Part shown: positions 1-7,402 of the stretch, one piece after another
How positions within the stretch are numbered: the stretch's first letter is position 1
How the letters are laid out: each line of letters begins with the position of its first letter
Origin: Clostridia bacterium
Lineage (GTDB): Bacteria > Bacillota > Clostridia > Lachnospirales > Lachnospiraceae
Length of the DNA: 64,000 nucleotides
Assembly (NCBI GenBank): GCA_003249225.1
Contig: QKJQ01000022.1
Coordinates: 1-64,000, forward strand
Direction of reading: 5' to 3'
Translations under genes and position numbers: made by a program
Notes under the pieces: model-generated
Databases searched by the model: none
The model's input: only the letters and a program-made list of their open reading frames with translations
Told to the model about the DNA's origin: nothing

Positions 1-72
1 AAAGAAAGACTGATACACAATGGCTTCTATGACTTAGCCATGGCATATCAGTCTGTGCACATCAACTATTGA
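1..72 (+). CDS. ltrA: Group II intron reverse transcriptase/maturase, C-terminal end (partial)
   Basis: The window opens inside a reading frame that runs from base 1 to a TGA at 70-72 and encodes 23 residues ending in NGFYDLAMAYQSVHINY. This matches the usual C-terminus of bacterial group II intron maturases (a GYYDIA..YQS-type ending). The stop codon lies directly before a domain V-like hairpin, the normal gene order in these introns. The bulk of the protein (RT and maturase domains) lies outside the window, so activity cannot be judged. Assignment rests on the tail motif plus the intron RNA that follows. Confidence 0.75.
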   Translation, partial: KERLIHNGFYDLAMAYQSVHINY

Positions 73-143
73 AAGCGCCGTGTACCGAACGGTACGCACG
101 GTGCTGTGAGAGGACGGCGGTTAGTCACCGCCTCCTACTCGAT
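1..143 (+). mobile_element. 3' end of a group II intron (domains V and VI)
   Basis: After the maturase stop, 74-105 folds as a domain V-type hairpin: AGCGCCGTGTACC pairs with GGTACGCACGGTGCT around a GAAC loop, with the characteristic bulge. A second hairpin (GGCGG/CCGCC, about 115-133) looks like domain VI. The conserved bacterial intron 3' end CTACTCGAT closes at about 143. The insertion point is 12 bases beyond the stop codon of the convergent GH43 gene, so the intron sits in the downstream flank of that operon without interrupting it. The 5' part is outside the window. Confidence 0.75.
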
Positions 144-155
144 TGTGTATTCGTA

Positions 156-1091
156 TCAATATGTGGTTATAATATTCTCATATTCTGCATTAGTAATCTC
201 AAGTACTACACCATGCTTAAAGCCATACGGGAATTTGAACTTGCTCTTGGACATATTAAGTTCAATCTTATTCAGGGAATCCATAAGAAAAGGAACATAG
301 CCCTGATCTTCTTTACGTTCGCAACCATAATAGTCCATCATAAGGCACACCTTACCGTCCGGTGTCTTAAATATGGTCGGAGCTTCATATGCCCTTTTGT
401 TCTCAATCATATCCATCTGTGCGTCAAAATCAATATCTCTTACATAAGGCCCAAGAAGCTGCGTGGAGGTCATATGTATAACGGCTTTTGGATTGTCTGC
501 ACTTTTAACAAAAAAGTGGTATATGCCCTCTTCGTAGCAGATACAGGAGTCAAGTGTTTCACTATTTGCTTTCTTGTAGAAAAGCTGAGGTTTTGAGAAT
601 GTCTCGAAATCTTTTGTTGTAGCGCAGTAGATAGATAAGCCTGCGTAACCGTCTTCCTTTTCGGTTGATGACCAGTGTACTAAAAATTCCTGTTTCTTTT
701 CGTCAAAGAAAATACCGGGTGCCCACAGACATCCGAGTCTGCAGTTATCACTCAAGTCAATAAGAATCTCATCTGACCAGTGTACCAGGTCATCTGACTT
801 CCACATTGCGAGAGCCTTGCTTCCTTTGGTAAATGCAGTTTTTATCGTTCCATCATACTTTGTAGCTTCATTTCTTCTAAGAGCAAGGTCTGTTGCCATG
901 ATTACAAAGCCGCCCTCTAAGGTTCTTGTGATTACGATGTCTCTCACACCTAAGTCGCCTTTGTCAGCTTCGATAACAGGATTGCCGCCATTCACGGCCT
1001 CCCAATTGTAGCCGTCCTTACTTACAGAAAAATAAATTTGTTCACCTTCAACACCATAGGTTTCTCTGAAATGCACAAATAAATAAGCCAT
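156..1091 (-). CDS. Glycoside hydrolase family 43-like protein (arabinosidase/xylosidase-type)
   Basis: A 311-residue single-domain five-bladed beta-propeller protein of the GH43/GH117-like group, without a signal peptide, so probably cytoplasmic. Visible features are an N-terminal blade with YLFVHFRE, the FSVSKDGYNWE repeat typical of these propellers, a central LGCLWAPGIFFDE segment and a YEAPTIFK segment carrying a candidate catalytic glutamate. The ATG at 1091 has a good ribosome site (GTGAGGATG). It follows the larger GH43 gene after a 22-base gap, so the two are one operon. Family knowledge suggests release of arabinose or xylose from short plant oligosaccharides; the exact substrate cannot be read from the sequence. 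Confidence 0.75.
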   Translation of the reverse strand: MAYLFVHFRETYGVEGEQIYFSVSKDGYNWEAVNGGNPVIEADKGDLGVRDIVITRTLEGGFVIMATDLALRRNEATKYDGTIKTAFTKGSKALAMWKSDDLVHWSDEILIDLSDNCRLGCLWAPGIFFDEKKQEFLVHWSSTEKEDGYAGLSIYCATTKDFETFSKPQLFYKKANSETLDSCICYEEGIYHFFVKSADNPKAVIHMTSTQLLGPYVRDIDFDAQMDMIENKRAYEAPTIFKTPDGKVCLMMDYYGCERKEDQGYVPFLMDSLNKIELNMSKSKFKFPYGFKHGVVLEITNAEYENIITTY

Positions 1092-1113
1092 ATTTTCATC
1101 CTCACTTTATATT

Positions 1114-2580
1114 TTATTTTAACCCTTTATAGCATAGCTTACTAAAGCGTGCCATGCCTTCACCGAATGCAAAAAGTCCAGGACGCAGACTCAAGAATCC
1201 GCCATATGCATTGTTGGTCTGTGGTATAAGGTTTATGACCTGACTGACCTTTTTGTAAGATGCTCCGTCAGTACTATAGTAGCATGAAAGGTACTGGTCA
1301 TTGTTAATCAGCTTAAGCCAGAATTCTGAAGAATCAAGGCTTTTTCCCCGCCATAAAGCTCTTCCAAGTCTGTAAAGAACAGGTCGCCCTTCTTCAATTG
1401 CTATGCCATTAAAAATGTTCTGATTGTACTGCAAAATAAGTCCTGCACTTGTTTGCATATCATTTAATGTCAGCTTTACACTTATTTCATAGCTGTGGTC
1501 GCCTGTGATAAAGGTAAGCGGATTACAATCACCGACTTTTGTTCCACTGGCTGTTACTACAAGCTCATCAGATGTCTGAGTGTATTTATCAGAGGGACCT
1601 TCACCAAAAACCTGCCATTTTTTATCAAGCATAGGTTTATTGAAAGTGTCTGAAAGAAGCGGCTGGGCATTAAGTGCCTTTCCAGCAGGTTTCAGACATG
1701 CTTCATCGGCTTTCTTTACTACTTTAAACCAACCGTCTTCAGTAAACTCAACAGGAGATAACAGTAGCTTTCTTCCATGTGACTCGTAGCCGTTTTCATA
1801 GGCATGATATATAACCCACCATTTTCCTTCGGTGTCCTCAACAAAATGTCCGTGTCCCTTTGAAATCCATTTCTCGGAACGGCTGTATGTGTGCACAACC
1901 GGATTGTATGGCGACATTTCCCATGGACCGTTAAGGTTCTTTGCTCTTGCCGACATAATCATGTGGGAGGTTGCAGGACCGGCAGTGCCGCCATCTGCAT
2001 ATGTCAGATAGTAATAGCCGTCTTTTTTGAAAATATTCGGAGCTTCAGGGTACTCACCTTCGGTGTCCCATGTCTCAGGAATTGACGGTGCCCCAAACAA
2101 CTGTCTTGGTTCACCGACTACCGATAATCCATCATCTGACAGCTCGACAATATGGTTATCTGAAAGTAATAAGAACCTTTTGCCGTTTTCATCTGTAATA
2201 TGTCCTGGGTCAATGCGGCGTACTTTCAAATCAATAGGCTCAGACCAGCCCTCATCTATTTTGTAAGACCACATTACATAATTGGTGCCTCCGGAACAGA
2301 AGTATATGTAATATTTATCACAATATTTTAATATATCTGGTGCCCATACTGCATTTTTTGAACCAACAAGGTTTTTGAGCGGGTGACAAAGAATCTGCCA
2401 GTGAACTAAGTCCTTTGAATGAAATATTGTAAGACCGGGCAGATATATGGCAGTTGAAACACAAAGATAGTAATCATCACCGTCTCTGAAAACGGCAGGG
2501 TCGGGATAGTCACCGTTAAGAATTGGGTTCATATAATAGCCATTACCAAGGTCTGACTTGTGTATATTTTCTAGATACAT
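1114..2580 (-). CDS. Glycoside hydrolase family 43 beta-xylosidase / arabinofuranosidase with C-terminal beta-sandwich
   Basis: A 488-residue enzyme. The GH43 propeller occupies about residues 1-310: NPILNGDYPDPAVFRDGDDYYL carries the general-base Asp, VWAPDILKY the middle Asp and PEAPNIFKKDGYYYL the catalytic Glu. Residues of about 320-488 form a concanavalin-like accessory domain (DUF1349/GH43_C2 type). No signal peptide is seen, pointing to intracellular cleavage of imported xylo-oligosaccharides. An in-frame ATG exists at 2619, but the ATG at 2580 has a proper AAAAGGAGC ribosome site and begins a normal GH43 N-terminus, so I chose 2580. It is divergent from the AraC-type gene and probably controlled by it. 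Confidence 0.85.
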   Translation of the reverse strand: MYLENIHKSDLGNGYYMNPILNGDYPDPAVFRDGDDYYLCVSTAIYLPGLTIFHSKDLVHWQILCHPLKNLVGSKNAVWAPDILKYCDKYYIYFCSGGTNYVMWSYKIDEGWSEPIDLKVRRIDPGHITDENGKRFLLLSDNHIVELSDDGLSVVGEPRQLFGAPSIPETWDTEGEYPEAPNIFKKDGYYYLTYADGGTAGPATSHMIMSARAKNLNGPWEMSPYNPVVHTYSRSEKWISKGHGHFVEDTEGKWWVIYHAYENGYESHGRKLLLSPVEFTEDGWFKVVKKADEACLKPAGKALNAQPLLSDTFNKPMLDKKWQVFGEGPSDKYTQTSDELVVTASGTKVGDCNPLTFITGDHSYEISVKLTLNDMQTSAGLILQYNQNIFNGIAIEEGRPVLYRLGRALWRGKSLDSSEFWLKLINNDQYLSCYYSTDGASYKKVSQVINLIPQTNNAYGGFLSLRPGLFAFGEGMARFSKLCYKGLK

Positions 2581-2602
2581 TTTTAGCTCCTTTTGTATTT
2601 TA

Positions 2603-2632
2603 TTGACTTGATATATCAAGTGTATTTATAAT
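2603..2632 (+). promoter_or_regulatory. Promoter of the araC-type gene with overlapping 16-bp palindrome
   Basis: TTGACT (2603-2608) and TATAAT (2627-2632) are separated by 18 bases. A perfect palindrome, ACTTGATATATCAAGT (2606-2621), overlaps the -35 element. On the other strand this region lies directly upstream of the GH43 operon, so a protein bound here could affect both directions. The promoter is inferred from sequence only. Confidence 0.5.
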
Positions 2633-2646
2633 ATACTGCATATAGT

Positions 2647-2695
2647 GGTTCATAAATATATAAAAATAGTTCATATACATGTATTTTTAGTTCAT
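2647..2695. promoter_or_regulatory. Three direct GTTCAT boxes at 21-bp spacing (AraC-type operator)
   Basis: GGTTCAT at 2647, AGTTCAT at 2668 and AGTTCAT at 2689 are spaced exactly 21 bp, two helical turns. They lie between the divergent GH43 and AraC-type genes. Such phased direct repeats are the usual binding pattern of AraC-family dimers. Binding by the neighbouring regulator is inference. Confidence 0.55.
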
Positions 2696-2709
2696 CAGCG
2701 AAGGATTTT

Positions 2710-3504
2710 ATGGAATTATATTCAGACAAAACATTCTATTTATTAAAGAAAGGGATTCATAGGATAGACATGTACCCAGGCTGGGGGCCGGGTATGCGTA
2801 ACTGTTTTGTAATACATTATGTTATCAGTGGGACGGGATATTTTGAAGTGAATGGAAAGAAATATAAGCTACATGCAGGGGATAGCTTTCTGATTACGCC
2901 ATTTACAACCGTTCATTATTATCCTGACGCAGAAGACCGTTGGTTATATGCGTGGATAGATTTTGCAGGGAATAAGGCGGCAGAGCTAATGGCTGAAATG
3001 AACTGGAATATGGCTAATCCGGTCTGCACGATACCGCTTTCAGACAAGCTTATGCCACTTTATACACAGCTTCATAATTTGGATATATATAACGGCAATT
3101 GCTATAATGAGGCAAATGGACTTATGTCTGCAATTCTTGGTATATATGCTGATGCGATGTCACAGTCAAAAAGAACTTCAAAGAGCAGCAGTCACCAGCG
3201 TTTGGCGGCAGCTGCCCTTAATCTCATACATACTAATTATCATCATGCCGACTTTCATATTGATTCGATGTACTCCATGCTAAATTTGAGCCATGCTACG
3301 TTGTATCGGCTGTTTATCGATGAGATGGGAGTGTCGCCACAGAAGTATTTGCAACATTACAGAATAGAGCAAGCTAAAAAAATGATTTTGAACGGTGCTT
3401 CCATAAAGAACACGGCCCTTTCCTGCGGATATGAAAATGCGCTCTATTTTTCAAAGGTGTTCAAGAGAAATGTAGGAGTGACACCCTCGGAATATAAAGA
3501 ATGA
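2710..3504 (+). CDS. AraC family transcriptional regulator
   Basis: A 264-residue regulator. An N-terminal cupin (AraC_binding) domain spans about residues 20-150 (YVISGTGYFEVNGKKYKLHAGDSFLITPFTTVHYYP). Two helix-turn-helix motifs follow at the C-terminus, about residues 165-262 (NLSHATLYRLFIDEMGVSPQ, then IKNTALSCGYENALYFSKVF). It is transcribed divergently from the GH43 pair across an intergenic region with three phased GTTCAT boxes. It therefore most likely senses a pentose or xylo/arabino-oligosaccharide and activates the glycosidase operon; the ligand is not known. Confidence 0.88.
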   Translation: MELYSDKTFYLLKKGIHRIDMYPGWGPGMRNCFVIHYVISGTGYFEVNGKKYKLHAGDSFLITPFTTVHYYPDAEDRWLYAWIDFAGNKAAELMAEMNWNMANPVCTIPLSDKLMPLYTQLHNLDIYNGNCYNEANGLMSAILGIYADAMSQSKRTSKSSSHQRLAAAALNLIHTNYHHADFHIDSMYSMLNLSHATLYRLFIDEMGVSPQKYLQHYRIEQAKKMILNGASIKNTALSCGYENALYFSKVFKRNVGVTPSEYKE

Positions 3505-3551
3505 ATTTAGTTTTATCTTGTCCCCCTTATTATTCGTTAATCAGCGTTTTA

Positions 3552-3750
3552 TATACCCTCTATCTGCTAATAAAAGAGCTTAACTTCTGCGATTGACACC
3601 GACACAGAAATCAAGCTCTTTTCGTCTGCTTCTGTATAAGCACCCTACTTACGAACTCCGACATTTCGCAGACGCACAGATAGAGGGTATAACACACTAC
3701 ACTTTGCCATGCAAAGTCGTGTGCCAAAAGGGGCGGTTTGCCCCCTTTGG
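3552..3750. repeat. Nested inverted repeats, possible oriT or element end
   Basis: A 15-bp perfect inverted repeat (TATACCCTCTATCTG at 3552-3566, complement at 3677-3691) encloses a second pair (AAAAGAGCTT near 3573, AAGCTCTTTT near 3612). Two compact hairpins follow: ACTTTGC/GCAAAGT (3701-3717) and CCAAAAGGGGC/GCCCCCTTTGG (3724-3750). The stretch lies next to the transposon-type gene tnpV and contains no convincing gene; the short overlapping frames here lack ribosome sites and family resemblance. Paired hairpins of this kind occur at transfer origins and transposon ends, but nothing here proves either. Confidence 0.35.
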
Positions 3751-3825
3751 ATACCCCCATATTTTCGTTTCTGCCGATAGAAAACTGGCACCATCCAGTT
3801 CTCCATCCTTGCCTCGAAAATACAA

Positions 3826-3873
3826 AAACAGGCACCGTCTTCATCTTTAAAGTGATGAAGTCCGTGCCTGTTT
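3826..3873. terminator. Hairpin terminator downstream of tnpV
   Basis: AAACAGGCAC (3826-3835) pairs with GTGCCTGTTT (3864-3873), extended inward by CTTCATC/GATGAAG. It starts a few bases after the tnpV stop codon. A clear T-run is lacking, so efficiency is uncertain. Confidence 0.5.
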
Positions 3874-3877
3874 CTGT

Positions 3878-4255
3878 TTAGCCGTATACGATTTCACTCA
3901 GCACGATTTCTTCTGCACGGTTACGGATGCTATTACATCTTCGCACCCACTCCATCTGATCGTGCGCTTTCAGTTCCTCGGTGACACCCTCGGAAACTTT
4001 CATCTGTGTGATAATCGTATCCAGCCTTTCCTGCGCCTGTTCGTTCACATCTGCAAGATATGACCACAGTTCGCAGGATAATATCAGCTCGTTATATCTC
4101 GCCGGATTTTTCTCTTTCAGAAATTTCCTGTGCAATCGTCCGTATTTTCCGATAGAGCGATTTTCCTCCGGCAATTTCAAATCCGGGATGTAATAATCCC
4201 CAACCAATACATAATCAATTCCGTTTTCTGTCTTGCTCTGTTTCAGTTTGTTCAT
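3878..4255 (-). CDS. tnpV: TnpV family transposon-encoded protein
   Basis: A 125-residue protein matching the TnpV family carried by clostridial mobilizable and conjugative elements. Recognisable segments are GDYYIPDLKLPEENRSIGKY near the N-terminus, LWSYLADVNEQAQERLD in the middle and MEWVRRCNSIRNRAEEIVL at the C-terminus. Its role is not established; it usually travels with recombinase and regulator genes. ATGs occur at 4270, 4261 and 4255; GGAGG lies correctly spaced only for 4255, so that start is used. No recombinase accompanies it on this side of the tRNA att copies, so it is probably a relic of a decayed element. Confidence 0.8.
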   Translation of the reverse strand: MNKLKQSKTENGIDYVLVGDYYIPDLKLPEENRSIGKYGRLHRKFLKEKNPARYNELILSCELWSYLADVNEQAQERLDTIITQMKVSEGVTEELKAHDQMEWVRRCNSIRNRAEEIVLSEIVYG

Positions 4256-4321
4256 GTTCATTACCTCCATATTTTGTTTATGGCAAGTAATGTGTAAGCG
4301 TGGGTTCGTTGTGTGGTATCT

Positions 4322-4459
4322 TTAACTTTGGGAAACTCCATTCTCCCATCTTGAAACAGCTTTGTTCGTTACTCCGATCAAATCTCCTAATTCACCTTGT
4401 GTATAGTTCTTTTTTGTTCTTGCCTCTCTAATTAGCAGGCCTGTTTTTTTCTTATCCAT
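4322..4459 (-). pseudogene. Truncated XRE-family helix-turn-helix regulator
   Basis: This frame encodes 45 residues: MDKKKTGLLIREARTKKNYT, then the helix-turn-helix core QGELGDLIGVTNKAVSRWENG, then VSQS and a stop. The ATG at 4459 has a strong GGAGG site. XRE regulators normally continue after SRWENG with a (x)SFPD-type stretch and a further domain. Here the frame stops almost at once, and a one-base shift would give an FP continuation, suggesting a frameshift or truncation. It lies just upstream of tnpV on the same strand. A functional mini-regulator cannot be excluded. Confidence 0.65.
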
Positions 4460-4653
4460 AAGCGCCTCCTCTTCTTGGTACTTTTACTGTATCACCCAAC
4501 TATAATTATTACAATCTACTGTACCGAGAGTATTCCAAAACTTCTGCTAAAAAATACCCGTTACTAAGATCATTCTTATTATCGCAACCATTATATTTCT
4601 TTTTTATATTGCACCAGCTTTCATTGATCTTATTGTTATAAGGATAATTGCAT

Positions 4654-4869
4654 AATAGAAAAACAGGCAGTACCAAAAATGGTACTGCCTGTTTTTCTAT
4701 TTAAGCGGATAATCGGGAAAAAGCCTTACTACAATACAGCAAGGCTTAGGAAGAACAAAAGTCGCTCACCAGTGGATTCGCGCTTTTCTTCTTCCAGACT
4801 CACTTTTACAATTACATAACGAAAAAGAAGCAGTAGCACTAAAACCCGTGCCACTGCTTCTTTTTCGTT
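4654..4869. repeat. Cluster of four stem-loops next to tRNA-derived att copies
   Basis: This stretch has no gene but four successive hairpins. A perfect 22-bp stem (4654-4675 with 4680-4701) ends one base before an att-like sequence at 4703. AAGCCTT/AAGGCTT follows at about 4719-4748 with a T-run on the minus strand. GGAAGAA/TTCTTCC lies at about 4750-4796. A long stem at 4818-4869 (AACGAAAAAGAAGCAG arm) ends exactly where the 23-bp att repeat begins. Read on the minus strand, the last hairpin would directly follow an intact tRNA-Gly, so it was probably the original tRNA terminator before the island inserted. Confidence 0.7.
4703..4725. repeat. Degenerate third copy of the tRNA-Gly 3' end
   Basis: AAGCGGATAATCGGGAAAAA resembles the start of the perfect att repeat (AAGCGGATAACGGGAATCGG) and likewise follows directly after a terminator-like hairpin. 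It may mark an older integration event at the same tRNA. The match is imperfect, so chance similarity remains possible. Confidence 0.4.
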
Positions 4870-4892
4870 AAGCGGATAACGGGAATCGGACC
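4870..4892. repeat. Distal attachment site (23-bp direct repeat of the tRNA 3' end)
   Basis: This 23-bp sequence (AAGCGGATAACGGGAATCGG plus ACC) is identical to 9816-9838, which is the 3' end of tRNA-Gly on the minus strand. It marks the far boundary of the integrated island. Confidence 0.85.
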
Positions 4893-4950
4893 ACTTTTTG
4901 CACTCAAAAACACTGATAAATAAGGAGGTTTGCGACTTCTGCTATTTATC

Positions 4951-4970
4951 TGCACACATGGTTGCACACA
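4951..4970. promoter_or_regulatory. Paired TGCACACA motifs near the island's left end
   Basis: TGCACACA occurs at 4951-4958 and 4963-4970, and again at 9733-9740 near the other end. Short repeats at both ends are what arm-type integrase sites look like, but three 8-mers are weak evidence. Confidence 0.25.
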
Positions 4971-4987
4971 AAATATTATTTACGCAT

Positions 4988-5632
4988 TCATTCTAAAGGC
5001 TTTAAGTACATAAATTTATTGATGTATTCGTCAAAATTAACAATCACTAAATCATAAATTTCCTGAAGCATAATTACATAATCTGCGACTGTTTTATACC
5101 CAATAACTATACCATTTTCACCATGTGCAATTTGATTTCTTTGATTAACTAGTTTGTTTATACCTAACTTATATTCGCTACAGCAATCTTTATTCCAATT
5201 AAACCAAGAAAATATTTCTTGTAACTGTGAATAATTGAGATTAGATTTTGTTGAAAAATTACTTCTATCAATAAATAATTTTTCTGTTTTCAATGACAAG
5301 CTAAAATTTTCCACAAAAGCTTCACAACTATCAAAAGACTGTTTTCCAGAAAGTGGTCGCAATGTTTTCAAATGTGAAAAGGTTAATAATTGATTTGCAG
5401 TTTCTGTATTTTTTAATGTAAGATTGTTCAAGTAATCAATAAGCAATTTGAAACTTTCAACAATAAAACCTTCCCAATGCGCATAAACATAGGGAATACA
5501 CATTCTCAAATATTGCTCCGAAAATGATATTTTTTTATTCTTTATATCTATTATATAGACTTTCTTTAGTTGTTCTAATTCACGCAATCTCCATGTTCTG
5601 CTAGCTACTATTTCATCAACGATTAAGGACAC
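4988..5632 (-). CDS. MAE_28990/MAE_18760-type HEPN nuclease, probable partner of DUF262
   Basis: A 214-residue all-helical protein. The N-terminal part has the family signature YAHWEGFI at residues 50-57. The C-terminal part has RNQIAH at 165-170, the R-x4-H motif that forms the RNase active site of HEPN domains. HEPN proteins of this type are expected to cut RNA and often act as toxins or defence effectors. The start is GTG at 5632, two bases after the DUF262 stop, with its GGAGG ribosome site inside the end of the upstream gene; the two are tightly co-translated. The cut target and trigger are unknown. Confidence 0.82.
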   Translation of the reverse strand: MSLIVDEIVASRTWRLRELEQLKKVYIIDIKNKKISFSEQYLRMCIPYVYAHWEGFIVESFKLLIDYLNNLTLKNTETANQLLTFSHLKTLRPLSGKQSFDSCEAFVENFSLSLKTEKLFIDRSNFSTKSNLNYSQLQEIFSWFNWNKDCCSEYKLGINKLVNQRNQIAHGENGIVIGYKTVADYVIMLQEIYDLVIVNFDEYINKFMYLKPLE

Positions 5633-5634
5633 TA

Positions 5635-6738
5635 TTACTCCTCCTTATCATCCAATAAACACCTCTTCGCAATCATTACTTTATTAGTTATGCTTGTTGG
5701 ATTGCTACTAGCTGAACCAACATAATTATTAAAATTCGTGTCATTTTTTAATAAGTCAATTCTTTTTCTAAAATCACTTACATTAATAGAAGATAAATTC
5801 TTCGTTGATGCAAGAGATAACATAATCGCATCATACATACTTGTAGTAAAATATCGTCTACCCAGCATAAAAATATTTGCATCAATTAATTTATAAAGAA
5901 ATTCTATAATATTCTCAAATAATTTATGGTCATAATTCATTAAGTTTTCATCACAATCGTTGCTTTGACCTTCTATATATTCATCCATATAGTCTTGAAT
6001 ATTAGGCTTCGTATATCGTGTTCCTTTATTTTTTAGTGTCAAATATCGCAAAACAAGCTCTTCATAATACATTTTTTCTTCGTCTGAACTGTTAATTTGA
6101 ACCAATTCTCTAAATTTTTTATCGGAAGATAATTCCTGTACAAATTTATTATATCTGTTATCTGTTCCTCGAAATATACAATTTCTAATTTCCTGTCTTG
6201 ATAAACCTTCACCACCTGTATTTAATCTTTTAAAAAGTTCATACCGCATTTTAAAGTCACTTTCCTTTAGTATTATCTCAACTCTACACGGTGTTCTTTT
6301 TATTTGTAATTTATATTCTAGTGGTAATTCATCGATAGAAATATCTTTTAAGCCTTTAAGCAAATCACATTCTGCTAACCTAAGGCCATTTTTAGGATTA
6401 TCATTTCCATTTATATCTTTCAGTTCATTAAAAAAGGAGAGCACAGTTGATACTCTTTGTAATCCATCTATTAATTCCCATTTACCATCAGGATTGGTGG
6501 CTACGAAAATCGAAGGAAAAGGAATTCCCAATAAGATAGATTCAATGAAATCAGATTGTCGCTGAACATCCCAGCGAAAAGCTCTTTGATATTCAGGAGA
6601 AATAATTATTTCTTTGTCTTTATACATATTAATAATTTCTCCGAATGACATATCCATTCGTTCAGATTTTATCTCTTGTCTGTATTTTGTAATTTCTCTT
6701 GTTATTTTTCCCCTGAATTCTTCTTCATAACTCAACAT
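5635..6738 (-). CDS. DUF262 domain protein (ParB/GmrS-like nucleotide-dependent domain)
   Basis: A 367-residue protein with the DUF262 hallmarks: SPEYQRAFRW (YQRAFRW at residues 50-56) and LIDGLQRVST (DGLQR at 91-95), followed by helical segments ending in RRYFTTSMYDAIMLSLAS. DUF262 is the ParB-like fold of the GmrS part of type IV restriction enzymes and of SspE. The DUF1524 HNH nuclease half of GmrSD/SspE is absent, so nuclease activity is probably supplied by the HEPN partner encoded just downstream. The ATG at 6738 has a GGGAGGG site. The island setting points to phage defence or element stabilisation; that function is inference. Confidence 0.82.
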   Translation of the reverse strand: MLSYEEEFRGKITREITKYRQEIKSERMDMSFGEIINMYKDKEIIISPEYQRAFRWDVQRQSDFIESILLGIPFPSIFVATNPDGKWELIDGLQRVSTVLSFFNELKDINGNDNPKNGLRLAECDLLKGLKDISIDELPLEYKLQIKRTPCRVEIILKESDFKMRYELFKRLNTGGEGLSRQEIRNCIFRGTDNRYNKFVQELSSDKKFRELVQINSSDEEKMYYEELVLRYLTLKNKGTRYTKPNIQDYMDEYIEGQSNDCDENLMNYDHKLFENIIEFLYKLIDANIFMLGRRYFTTSMYDAIMLSLASTKNLSSINVSDFRKRIDLLKNDTNFNNYVGSASSNPTSITNKVMIAKRCLLDDKEE

Positions 6739-6795
6739 AAATTCCCTCCCATAAATTATTTACTTTTCTTGTTAATTATATCTTATTTCGAATAA
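6739..6795 (-). promoter_or_regulatory. Promoter and leader of the DUF262-HEPN operon
   Basis: On the minus strand, TATAAT (6775-6780) lies about 30 bases before a GGGAGGG ribosome site and the DUF262 ATG. No good -35 box is visible at standard spacing, so the promoter may be weak or activator-dependent. Confidence 0.4.
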
Positions 6796-6901
6796 AAAAT
6801 CCATAAAAAATAATCTTGTAATAAATCTAAAAATTACGATTAAGAGATAATACAAAGTGTAGTATATACACTTACCCTAGATAGTGTACACCTTCTATTT
6901 C

Positions 6902-6953
6902 AAGCATAATAACGGTTACTCGTTGCTTTTACGAGTAAACGGTTATTATGCTT
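6902..6953. repeat. Long inverted repeat between the module and the recombinases
   Basis: AAGCATAATAACGGTTACTCGT (6902-6923) pairs with 6931-6953 around a short loop with one extra base, and a TTTTTT run follows on the plus strand. No plus-strand gene ends here, so it may shield the DUF262 promoter from antisense transcription or serve as a protein-binding site. Confidence 0.5.
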
Positions 6954-7402
6954 ATTTTTTCAGATATCTCCATTCGCTTTCTACCATATTATTTTTATAT
7001 TTATGAGGAATGGAGAAAACAAAAAACAAAAATAAATTTTTAAATAAAAAACAAATGATGTAAACAGACCAAAACAAAATTTTTAAAAGAATAAACAACA
7101 TAAAAAACCATTTGCCGGTAAGCCGGCGGTCTGTAGAAGAAAAGAAAGGGGAACTAAGTTTCCCTGACTCATGTAATTAACTGCATTAGATGAAAATAAC
7201 AAACTACTGTTCATGAGATTGTAGACCATTACTAATTGCTCTGTTTGTATTAGCCAGGCTAGATACCCTCAAATGTATCTGCAAAGAGCAATAATCACTA
7301 GGTGCCTGTGATTAAAATCATAAGATTTACGATTTGAATAAATTGGCGCGTGCTCAGTTTTAACTATCATAATTTAATAAATCAAAAGAAAGGAAGATGA
7401 CC
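6954..7402. other. AT-rich noncoding stretch upstream of the first recombinase
   Basis: About 450 bases with no convincing gene. The first part is strongly A-rich with many AAAACAAA runs; a small GCCGGTAAGCCGGC hairpin lies near 7115. The rest contains no excisionase-like frame that I can support. An AAAGGAAG ribosome site closes it before the recombinase start. Confidence 0.5.

Noticed and set aside
3593..3850. Overlapping short frames on both strands between the AraC gene and tnpV
   Set aside because: They run through hairpin-rich DNA, lack ribosome sites and resemble no family.
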